Source: Isoetes taiwanensis (lineage: Eukaryota > Streptophyta > Lycopodiopsida > Isoetales > Isoetaceae). Taken from it: a DNA stretch of 64,000 nucleotides. The notes below the pieces were generated by a model. The model was given only the letters and a program-made list of their open reading frames with translations. It was not told the DNA's origin and did not search any database. Below are positions 11,978-19,889 of the stretch, one piece after another. Each line of letters begins with the position of its first letter. The stretch's first letter is position 1. The DNA is taken from NCBI GenBank assembly GCA_021234155.1, contig JAJEKV010000064.1, positions 7,442,001-7,506,000 on the forward strand, given 5' to 3'. The position numbers and the translations under genes were made by a program.

Positions 11978-14900
11978 TTAGCCATCTCCACCAAAATCAC
12001 CATCTTCCCAATCAACATCGTCCTCTTCTAATACTGTGCCTGTGTCTTCCCTGTGTATTGCCTCTGCATCCTCAGCTGGTTCGTTACCTGGCAGCCAGAT
12101 AAAGATTGTGAAAATGCAAACAACTGACAATAAGATAGAATACAGGGAGAAGGGTATACCTCCAGATGCAATTTCCCACTCCACCTCTTCTTCCTCCTCT
12201 TCTCTCTTTGCTTTCTGGCCCACTTCGCGGTCTGCAACACCAACAGCCTGCTCTTCTTTTATGGCATTAGAAGTAACCTCAGTAACCCCTTGCTGGCGTT
12301 GCATCAATGCAGCATAATATGCTTGGAGGTACGCCTCCTGCCACAGAATAAAACCTTATTGATTTTCACGCATTTCCATAATTGAAGAAGTAACATAGTG
12401 TAGACAAACAACCTGTACTTTGCGTTGTGCATTTTCCTTCTCCTCAAATGGTTTTACATCAAATGAAACTCCAGTCTGCGAAATATTCCCCTCGGACTTG
12501 ACTTCTAACTTCGCCTCAAGCTTTACTTCTTGCTTGACTTCCCCACGTTGCTCAGCTGTCAAACTCATCCCTTGACGGATCATCCATGGAGGAAGCACCT
12601 TCATTGGTCCTCCCTCCTCTTCTTTAACTTCTGTTTTGTTGACCATACCAGCCAGAGCAACTTCCACCTATATACACAGTAATAAATAATTTGATATGAG
12701 AAATAAAGAAACAATATGGAAATGCTGGTAAGTAAATTGTCTCAACCTTTGTATCTCCCAAAAATGGCAAAGGAGTTCCACTAGAGCTTTGCCCATGTGA
12801 CGACTTCATATCAATACCAGCACCCCCTTCTTCACCATTTGCTGAAATGTGACCTGCAGCAATTGCTCTTTTCTCCCACTGTGTGAACGTTCCATACTCA
12901 GGTGGGACTAAGTCCTTAACTCTTAGTAACTGTTCTGTTAAAGGTTTCAGTTGTTCCTGAGGGGGAATTAGCATGGCATTAGATTCTTCTAATAGCTGTA
13001 CATCAAACATTTCAACAGTACACAACCTCCATAAGATCCAAAAGTTCCCTTTGTTTCTCTCGTTGACGACGCCTTGCATTTTCTTCACCATCCCCATCAC
13101 CCAACTCTGCCGCAGCAAGCTTGTCACTTTCAGCAACAAGTTCAGCCTGGCATCTCTCACAATGGAAGTTCATATCAGGTGGAACCATCAATCGTGGAGC
13201 ATCCAATGCTGAGTACCTTTAATATGCACAGAGACTGATCCTAATATCAGTACACGTGCATATTGTTAGCAGATTCCATAAAAAGACAAAGAAGTTCACT
13301 AATTTAGAATTAATGAGTACGAACCTACGACCACAACTTGCATTTGGACAAACATATTCTTGAATTGCATTCCTATCCTCAAGCTGATCTTTTATTTTTC
13401 TTTTCGCCCTGTGAATCCTGTATCGCACCACATCACAGACCTGAGAATAAGAACAGAATATGTCAACCATGTGATTCTTCCTCTATTCTTTGTACAGTAA
13501 TGAAATGGCATTACCTGTGCATAATCCAGGCAGCAGTATGATGTAACTTGAACTTTCTGCTTTTCTGACTCTCGTTGCCCAGTGCGTCCATCGACCACTG
13601 CAACAGCTGCATTGTAAACCTTGGCACCTTTTCCAGTCTGTAAAAAACATATTAGAAACAAACCAAATGAATGGCATTCATTCTTTTCCCCTTTCATTGT
13701 TCATTATATGTATAAACCATGCTTATCAAGCTTGATGAGATACTCTTTGGGCTTATAGTACAAAGAATCTGTTAATGACCAGCAAGAAAAGACATGAAAC
13801 AGACCTACATTAGGTTGATTCAGATTCCAGAGCAACAGATGATCTTAGCACAAATGTTGATGGTAGATTTTGTTTTCTATAATAATGGGATGTTTGACAA
13901 CCAAATCTAATTCATAACAAATGGCAATGGCAAATGGAAGGGCCAGTTAACTATGACTATGAGCATAATCTCAACTTGCAGAATACGACCATTGATGAAT
14001 TAACTAAACAGCTGTGTCCGCTGGCTAGAACCACATTTCAAACTAATGACATTTCAAACTCAATAAATTGGGTAGGGATAGAAATTGACACTTTATTTTA
14101 TTGCACGTAATGGTGGGAAAGTTAGATTTCCAATTACTTGGGTTAGGACAAAAAAATTGGTTTGTTCTGCCAACATGTAGATGCCTAATATTGTGCCTTA
14201 ATGACAAAGGTAGCTTTGAGATGGAACATTACATGTATATTCTATAGAACGTACTGGTACAGTTGTGCAAACGACTTATTTTGGCCATGACATGATTGAC
14301 TATGTGTAGTCATTAGAGATTTATTCATCCCCATGAAGACGCTCTTGAAAAGGGTGTTAAAGTAATTCATTCTGCTGGTCCCAAACTTCAGAGTATTTAT
14401 CTCATTGACAACTTGGATTGGGCACCATCATAAACATCATACTGCCAACCAGGATCATCAAATATAACGTCAGTGTTATTTAATGATCCTGGTGTTATTT
14501 AATGATAGCAATACCACGCCAGGGCATTAAAGAGTTAAGTTCTCCAGCTATAAAGCCCACATAATGCTAGAAATATGACATGGACATTGCGATATGCTCA
14601 TCTAGGGGCTGCTTGCTATTGATGTCTTTTATGAATCTTAGCTGCCCAACCTGGCATGAAAGACGTAATTTGTGGTGTAACAATCTAGTCCTAATAAGAG
14701 CAATTCTCTTCTAGAACACTTTCTGATGGACATATGCAAGGTGATAAAAAAACTTTTTTGCATTAAACATGACATTAACAACACATCTACCTCTCTATGG
14801 TCTTCTCGCTGAATCAACCTTTCATTTGAAAGAGCGCGCAATGTCCTCCTGAGCTGTTTTGGATGCAACTTCAGATCCTTGGCAAGATCATCTTCCTTCA

Positions 14901-15560
14901 CCCATTGTCGTCTGTAACAATGAACTTGTGATCAAATAAGTTACAAGATATGCTTCCCATATCTTTCATGGAGCATAAGAGAACGAAAACGCTACTCTGA
15001 CATCTTCTGTTGTGTACTCTCATATCTAACAGCACCAAAATGCGATGATCTACGACCGAAATTGATCCAGTAACTGGCAATGGCTCCTTTTAACATTGAG
15101 TCAGTTTCTTCAAGGTCTGAACAAAGCCCTTCTGGAACCAGATAACAATGACTAATTTATTTACAAAATGATGCTGACTTATGACAGTGTCTGACATATC
15201 TAAGATTCACGAGACTATCTGGCAATGCAGTAAGTGACCTAAGGAAAAGATTTGTTTTGTGTACGGTCATTCCTAATGCTTCCATATACACGCTACCACG
15301 ATTCAGAACAAACAAGAAAGAGAAACTGCAGACGCATAATTATACCTGGTTAAGGCGTCGAGGATGACAACGGCAATCCCTTGATTATCCGATTTGTCTG
15401 ACTTACTACGGTTAGAACCCTTTGGTGGTATCTCCTCGTCGTAAAATGATCGAGCTACAAGCTTCACTAGCCTGGCAGTCGATCCAAGGGGTTAAACTAC
15501 AAATAACGACCTAAATTAAAGAAGTGCATATGCTCACCGTCGGAAAGGCTCCACGCTCAT
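11978..15560 (-). CDS. TFIIEalpha: TFIIE alpha subunit, 10 exons, 483 aa, intact
   Basis: General transcription factor IIE large subunit, a nuclear protein that recruits and regulates TFIIH at RNA polymerase II promoters. Exons on the minus strand: 15560-15538, 15471-15346, 14911-14791, 13637-13515, 13440-13325, 13216-13027, 12956-12747, 12667-12413, 12337-12160, 12087-11978. All use GT-AG, phases agree, and the total is 1452 nt with no internal stop. The N-terminus MSVEPFRRLVKLVARSFYDE leads into the winged helix (EDDLAKDLKLHPKQLRRTLR, residues about 55-75), then SYCCLDYAQ and a zinc ribbon (CPNASC and FHCERC, about 165-190). Next come LKPLTEQLLRVKDL, KVLPPWMIRQGMSL and the acidic tail VEWE and DDVDWEDGDFGGDG. 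Length fits plant TFIIE alpha. The first zinc knuckle is C-x4-C instead of the usual C-x2-C. The start is the only ATG before the conserved SVEPF. The best choice for intron 6 is 70 bp (12,957-13,026). Confidence 0.95.
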
Positions 15561-15645
15561 TATGATCCGGCCAAGGTCTGCGCAAAAAGGATTAAGGCTC
15601 TTCTATACGCAAAATAAAGGCTGGTCTTGATTCATCAGTATCGTA

Positions 15646-16760
15646 AAAATTGGGTGTCCCATTTTCTGCCCTATCCGCCTATGGGTGTCTGCCACGTGGC
15701 AGACATTCTTTCCAGGAATCAATCAATTCTGAGCTCCATTTTCACAGAATCGCTTATTCTCAAAAAATTTGTAAGTGTGTGTTTTTGCAGCAACTTTCAT
15801 GATCAGACAAAAAATCGAGAACATTACACAGATATTCATCAGACTTGTTTCATCATAGATATGAATTACAGATTTACATTTACACAGATGAGTTCACATA
15901 ATCATAGACTTTTGCATTCATAGAAGATCCTTTAAACAAGTGCCGCAGCTATCTGCTTGGCTGCAAAGAAAAAGGTACTAGAACCTTGGCAAAGAAATTT
16001 GACCATTTCCTTCTTCCATGTAACTGAGTTTCATAGAAAATAAAGACAGGGGATGCTTCGAAATTCCAGATTAGAGTACAAAAACTCCTCGAAATCCTGT
16101 CCAAGCTTCATAAAACATACGACTGTCTTGTTCTTGGTCTCTATATGCATCTTGTTAAGCTACTCAGCAACAGTTACAAGTTGTGAAGAGCCCAAAACTA
16201 ACTCTGCTACAAAAAGAGTGAAGGAAAGCCAAGATTTCCAACTAAAAAGCAAGGAAGTCCAACCTATCGCCTCCAAGCCGTCTGCATCCCCTGAACATCT
16301 CCCGAACCTGCATAAAAGGAACAACAGACCATTAAATGCAAAGAATACAAGCAAACAAAGAAAAAATCATAAAATCTAACCAAGAAATCATAATACAGTG
16401 GCGCTCCACCTAAAACCTACGCCAAAATGATATCTCGCCCATGGCGCCTCAGAAAATCTCAAGAACAACGAAATCGGTGTTACCAAGCTCCCTGGCGCCA
16501 TCACGATGCCATAGCTGGAGCTCTAGGCAAACAGAAAAAAGAAAGAAAGTCCAAGGACCTCCAAAAACAGTGGCGCTCCACCTAAAAGCTACGTCAAAAT
16601 GATGCCACGCCCAAGGCGCCTCAGAAGAGCTCAGGAACGACACAACCGCCATAACCAAGCTGCCTGGCGCCAACACGGCGCCATAGCCGGTGCTCGAAGC
16701 AAACAGAAAGGAAGCAAGAAAAAGAATGCCACGTCAGCAGAAAATGGGACACCCAATTTT
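15646..16760. mobile_element. Non-coding element with 24-bp terminal inverted repeats
   Basis: AAAATTGGGTGTCCC then ATTTTCTGC at 15,646-15,669 is the reverse complement of 16,737-16,760. Secondary similarity (CCACGTGGCAGACATTC against GAATGCCACGTCAGC) extends the ends imperfectly. Inside is a 172-bp tandem duplication. No transposase or clear target duplication was seen. The left end lies about 85 bp upstream of the TFIIE alpha start codon on the minus strand, so it is part of that gene's promoter or 5' UTR zone. Confidence 0.65.
16395..16735. repeat. Two-copy tandem duplication, 172-bp period
   Basis: Copy 1 starts at 16,395 and copy 2 at 16,567, each with ACAGTGGCGCTCCACCTAAA. Both then carry CAAAATGAT, GGCGCCTCAGAA, CCAAGCT and CCTGGCGCCA in the same order. 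Divergence is moderate. It lies within the 15.6-16.8 kb inverted-repeat element. Confidence 0.8.
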
Positions 16761-16773
16761 CACGTTACACCAA

Positions 16774-16866
16774 TGTCCGCCTGTCGCAAATTCCGGCCAG
16801 AAAATTGGCCTCCGCGCATCCGCGCGTCGGCCAATTTTCTAGGCCGGAATTTGCTCCAGGCGGACA
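16774..16866. repeat. 93-bp hairpin (foldback)
   Basis: TGTCCGCCTG...CAGGCGGACA enclose further paired blocks GCAAATTCCGGCC / GGCCGGAATTTGC and AGAAAATTGGCC / GGCCAATTTTCT, with a GCGC-rich tip. Small internal bulges resemble an RNA foldback precursor, but a tiny foldback transposon explains it equally well. It begins 13 bp after the right end of the neighbouring TIR element. Confidence 0.75.
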
Positions 16867-16869
16867 TTC

Positions 16870-17769
16870 CTGTATACAAAAAGAGCAATTTTGCCGCAGC
16901 AATTTGAGGCTCTCCACGTTGGCAACCAAAGTGGGATTTTTGTTTGACGTGGATGCCTTTTTGATTCCATTGATGGACACGAGAATTCAGGAAAATAAGT
17001 CCGTCATGCCACGTAGGCAAGCGATACCAACTAAGGCCCAAATTCCACTAGCGGCTGTTAGTGCCCGGCTTTTAGCAGCAAGCCAATCAAATCGAATGAT
17101 CGCAAACTTCCGAAGTTGCTCTCTGATTCCACAAGCAGTGGTAGTTTAGGTTTGGGGAGATGATGTGGAGCATTGGGGACAGGCTGAGGAAGCTAGAATT
17201 TGCCAGATAACTGTCAGAGGATGGACCCCGACAATTCGATGGGAAGAAATTACCGGGCCTAGATCTTTGACAGGCACTCTTCATCACCGATCGATTTGCT
17301 CCACGACCTCAATTCAGCCAGAGACAATTTTTGTAGTGGAATCGAGCAAGGGCAGTTCCATTTTTTTTAGGGCAGGCAGTTCCGGTGAAACAGATAACTG
17401 CCGTCTGCGGCAGTGGAATCTCACCCTAAATCAGAAGCTCTAAGGGTGATTTCCCATGAGATTGCCGACCTGAAAATAGATTGCCAGATCTAAAACCTGA
17501 ACATTCAGGCTTGAGAATTACTTTGGATTCAGGTCAAAAACCTGAATTCTTCAGGTTGAAGTGCCCACGGGAACCTGCATGCCAAGATCTGAACCTCAAG
17601 AAAACCTTGAGGTTGGAGGCCCATGGAAAAGCACCTTGTTGACTCTCAACCTGGCTTAAGAGTCAAACACAAGAAGCTTCGCTTTTCTCCTAAGAGTGAG
17701 TTCACTTTTGTTTGCCTCTACTAAGTTTGGAGCTAAGGTGTTTGCATCAAGCTAGGGTGTGTTCGCGTA
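16870..17769. other. Intergenic DNA with mini-hairpins, MULE target site
   Basis: No gene recognised. Between 17,490 and 17,620 several mini-hairpins follow each other: ATTCAGGT-caaaa-ACCTGAAT, and AACCTCAAG-aaaac-CTTGAGGTT. Bases 17,761-17,769 (GTTCGCGTA) are the left target duplication of the MULE. GTTTGCATCAAG occurs on both sides of the insertion, so the target already contained a short direct repeat. Confidence 0.5.
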
Positions 17770-17831
17770 CGGTGCCTTCTTTGGCTCCCGAAATCGGGGT
17801 CTCGCGCGGACGAAAATCGCTTAAGCGATTT
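17770..17831 (+). repeat. MULE left terminal inverted repeat
   Basis: It begins CGGTGCCTTCTTTGGCTCCC, then GAAATCGGGGTC, and runs into the first palindrome copy at 17,813. The matching right end is 23,529-23,590. Confidence 0.92.
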
Positions 17832-17973
17832 AGGGAAAATCGCTTAAGCGATTTTCGGGCACTTGCGAAAATCGCTTAAGCGATTTTTAAGCGATTTTCG
17901 TTTTCCGATACCGGAAACTCGGCTCACCTCCAGGTGGTTTTAAATAAAAATCGAAAATCGCTTAAGCGATTTT
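17813..17973. repeat. Subterminal palindrome array
   Basis: Four copies of AAAATCGCTTAAGCGATTTT, the first ending A instead of T, lie at 17,813-17,831, 17,836-17,855, 17,868-17,887 and 17,954-17,973. A half copy TTAAGCGATTTT directly follows the third. Each palindrome has two TCGCTTAAGCGA half sites and an AflII site at its centre. In MULEs and CACTA elements, subterminal repeat arrays commonly serve as transposase binding sites. Here the same motif also sits in promoters inside the element. Confidence 0.9.
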
Positions 17974-18041
17974 CGGCTGTCAGCGTCCGTCAGCGATCGA
18001 TCCGTCAGCGATCGCCTGCCCAGGTGAAAAAAAAAAAATCA

Positions 18042-18246
18042 GAAATCGCTTAAGCGATTTTCGGCCTTGTCAGCGCCGAAAGTAAGCGCCAAAAGTAAGC
18101 GCCGAAAGGAAAGTAAGAGAAAAACAATTTGAAAATCGCTTAAGCGATTTTCGCGTGTCAGCGGAGCCGACACCGGCGCCAGGGAAAATAAAAAAAAAAA
18201 AAAAAAATTTGAAAATCGCTTAAGCGATTTTCTATTCAATATAAAA
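18042..18246 (+). promoter_or_regulatory. Promoter cassette 1: palindromes plus TATA box
   Basis: Palindromes lie at about 18,042-18,061, 18,132-18,151 and 18,212-18,231, preceded by A tracts and ATTTG. The last ends 8 bp before TATAAAA (18,240-18,246), with ATTCAA in between. A CATATGCGT leader follows. It drives the first ORF (ATG 18,303). The block after 18,100, including GCCGAAAG and the A tract, recurs before the other two ORFs. Confidence 0.85.
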
Positions 18247-18302
18247 ACAGCTTGCCATATGCGTCAAAGCGCGCCTCTAATCTCCCTGCCTATCTTGTTG
18301 AA

Positions 18303-18734
18303 ATGGTCCGACAGTTAAAGACCGTGTGGGCACGATATGTCCCTTCTACCAGTAATCCGCCTCCTCCTCCTCCTCCGAGGGACATCATCAGCAATCCCCC
18401 TGCTCCTCCTCCAAGGGACAGCAACCCCCCTGCTTCTGCCGCTCCTTTCACCATCGTCGCAAGAATGAGTGAAAGGGAGCTTGTCACTGCTTTAACGTCG
18501 GGCGTTCCGTGCAGCGAACGACTGGTAGAATGGCTCAACGAGCCAAACAGAGATGAAACGATGTTAAATGTGCAGATAATGATGCAAATGGTTGCGTTAA
18601 ATTGTCACGTAATTTGCTTTTATGAATGGGAAAAAAGTAGTACACCCGATTTGACTATGGAAGCATATACATTGCCGAAAGTAAGAGGGAACAAAAAAAA
18701 CGAAGAAAAAAAAAAAAAATTGAAAATCGCTTAA
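18303..18734 (+). CDS. MULE ORF A, unknown protein, 143 aa
   Basis: The first ORF of the MULE. It begins at ATG 18,303, 57 bp after the TATA box of cassette 1; the open frame extends upstream without an in-frame ATG. An upstream ATG at 18,259 is in another frame and opens only a short reading frame. The protein starts MVRQLKTVWARYVPSTSN, followed by a proline-rich stretch (PPPPPPPRD, then PPAPPPRD, residues about 20-45). A hydrophobic, mixed region follows with MSERELVTALTSGVPC, SERLVEWLNEP and MVALNCHVICFYEWEK. A lysine-rich tail ends inside the next palindrome. I recognise no domain. Its position in a MULE beside a transposase suggests an accessory role (regulation, anti-silencing or transposition), which is inference only. 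It could also be a captured host fragment. Confidence 0.6.
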   Translation: MVRQLKTVWARYVPSTSNPPPPPPPRDIISNPPAPPPRDSNPPASAAPFTIVARMSERELVTALTSGVPCSERLVEWLNEPNRDETMLNVQIMMQMVALNCHVICFYEWEKSSTPDLTMEAYTLPKVRGNKKNEEKKKKLKIA

Positions 18735-18815
18735 GCGATTTTCAAGTGTCATGTCAACAATCACCTTCCAAAAAAAATTGAAAATCGCTCAAGCGATTTT
18801 CAATTCAATATAAAA
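18723..18815 (+). promoter_or_regulatory. Promoter cassette 2: palindromes plus TATA box
   Basis: Palindromes lie at 18,723-18,742 and 18,781-18,800; the second has one central change, CGCTCAAGCG. The second ends exactly 8 bp before TATAAAA (18,809-18,815), again with ATTCAA between. The leader that follows (GCATGCGTGTTCCGTGAAAGGAG, read in two pieces) and GTGCTTAAGCGAT match cassette 3. Downstream, 18,858-18,940 holds a 49-bp tandem duplication with GATAGGGTAAGA, a possible leader intron donor. It drives ORF B. Confidence 0.85.
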
Positions 18816-18971
18816 TAAGCATGCGTGTTCCGTGAAAGGAGTGCTTAAGCGATTCGCGATAGGGTAAGAATATAGGGTTTTTGCTCCTCGTTTTTGCAGC
18901 TTGTTTGATAGGGTAAGATTATAGGGTTTTTGCTCCTCGTGCTCTCTTACATTCATCTCAGAACACTCAAA

Positions 18972-19472
18972 ATGGCCGAAACAAGGCGCAGACGGGGACA
19001 CACCATCACCGAAATGCAGTCTCATATTAGTGGGCCAATCTTAGCCCATGCGAATCAGTTGCAGCTGGAGGTACAAAACGAGATGAGCCAGATCCGAACG
19101 AGAGAAGTTAGCGCCCAATTCACGAAGCTCCTCCAAGGCGATGGGTTCATAAGGAATGGCGACGAGGAACAACTCAGTAGGGGGGAGTTGGAGGAGTGCC
19201 TCATATCTTTGAAACGCCTTATTTACAGGGCAAAGGCACTGAAAAGGCTGCTGAAGATGGAGGAGGTTTGGATGCACAATACGTTCCGACCTCTGTTTAA
19301 GAAGCTTTACAAGAAGCAAAAAAGACAATGCGGGGCTATGGCAAACAAGCTCATCGTCAGCAGTGGTCATTCTATCAAGAAGCTGGATGATTGGGTGGAT
19401 CTGTACAGTCGAAGACATATTGATGAGTTCGATATGGAGGATCTCATCGAGGCTGAAGTGGGCATAGAGTGA
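18972..19472 (+). CDS. MULE ORF B, unknown basic helical protein, 166 aa
   Basis: An uninterrupted frame from ATG 18,972 to the stop at 19,472, preceded by AACACTCAAA. The N-terminus is strongly basic (MAETRRRRGHTITEMQ), as in nuclear localisation or nucleic acid binding segments. The rest looks alpha-helical and charged: LQLEVQNEMSQIRTREV, then RGELEECLISLKRLIYRAK and LFKKLYKKQKRQ (about residues 108-119). It ends acidic (DEFDMEDLIEAEVGIE). It has its own promoter cassette and lies between ORF A and the transposase gene on the same strand. No domain family is recognised. A DNA-binding protein acting on the palindrome is an attractive hypothesis, because the family shares this site at all three promoters, but nothing in the sequence proves it. 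Confidence 0.68.
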   Translation: MAETRRRRGHTITEMQSHISGPILAHANQLQLEVQNEMSQIRTREVSAQFTKLLQGDGFIRNGDEEQLSRGELEECLISLKRLIYRAKALKRLLKMEEVWMHNTFRPLFKKLYKKQKRQCGAMANKLIVSSGHSIKKLDDWVDLYSRRHIDEFDMEDLIEAEVGIE

Positions 19473-19708
19473 AGCTTTGGTCTTTTCTATTATACGTTGT
19501 CTATTATGTAGTATGTTTGTTTGAATTAGCCATGTCTTGTGAGAACTATGTATTTTCTTCATGTGAAAGAATACGAAACATTTGAGAGTAGCACCAAAAA
19601 TTGTTGACATCTATGTAATTTCGTGGTCAGTGCACATAAGTGTTTTCACTCAATTTCATTATAAAAGCATATGCAGTGCCGAAAGCAAGAAAAAAAAAAA
19701 AAAAATTG

Positions 19709-19780
19709 AAAATCGCTTAAGCGATTTTCGCGTGTCAAAAATTTGAAAATCGCTTAAGCGATTTTGCATTCAATATAAAA
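19709..19780 (+). promoter_or_regulatory. Promoter cassette 3: palindromes plus TATA box
   Basis: Palindromes lie at 19,709-19,728 and 19,746-19,765 behind an A tract and GCCGAAAGCAAG. The second ends exactly 8 bp before TATAAAA (19,774-19,780), with GCATTCAA between. The leader holds CATATGCGTGAAAGGAGCGC then TTAAGCGAT, and TGCAGCTTGTTTGATAG, which also occurs in the ORF B leader (near 18,896). It drives the transposase gene. Confidence 0.88.
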
Positions 19781-19889
19781 CAAGCCTTCGGGGCTACCAT
19801 ATGCGTGAAAGGAGCGCTTAAGCGATCCGCCTTCGTAGTTCCCGAGTTCTCCCCGGCATAGTGCAGCTTGTTTGATAGGCTTTGTTAGA

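Noticed and set aside
12970-13026. A 31-bp intron in TFIIE alpha between LMEV and LLEESNAML
   Set aside because: Too short to splice. A 70-bp intron (12,957-13,026) with a pyrimidine-rich acceptor gives the conserved LMEEQLKPLTEQL junction instead.
13219-13470. TFIIE alpha zinc region reading CGRRFVLINSK
   Set aside because: That frame reads through a splice donor. Splicing to 13,216 gives GRRYSALD, which matches the family.
18039-18239. Recurring peptide ENRLSDF in ORFs at several places (4.3, 4.9, 18.1, 23.2 and 23.5 kb)
   Set aside because: It is just the translation of the DNA palindrome AAAATCGCTTAAGCGATTTT in one frame, not a protein motif.
18252-18302. Upstream extension of MULE ORF A to 18,252
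   Set aside because: The frame is open there but has no ATG; the first in-frame ATG is at 18,303.
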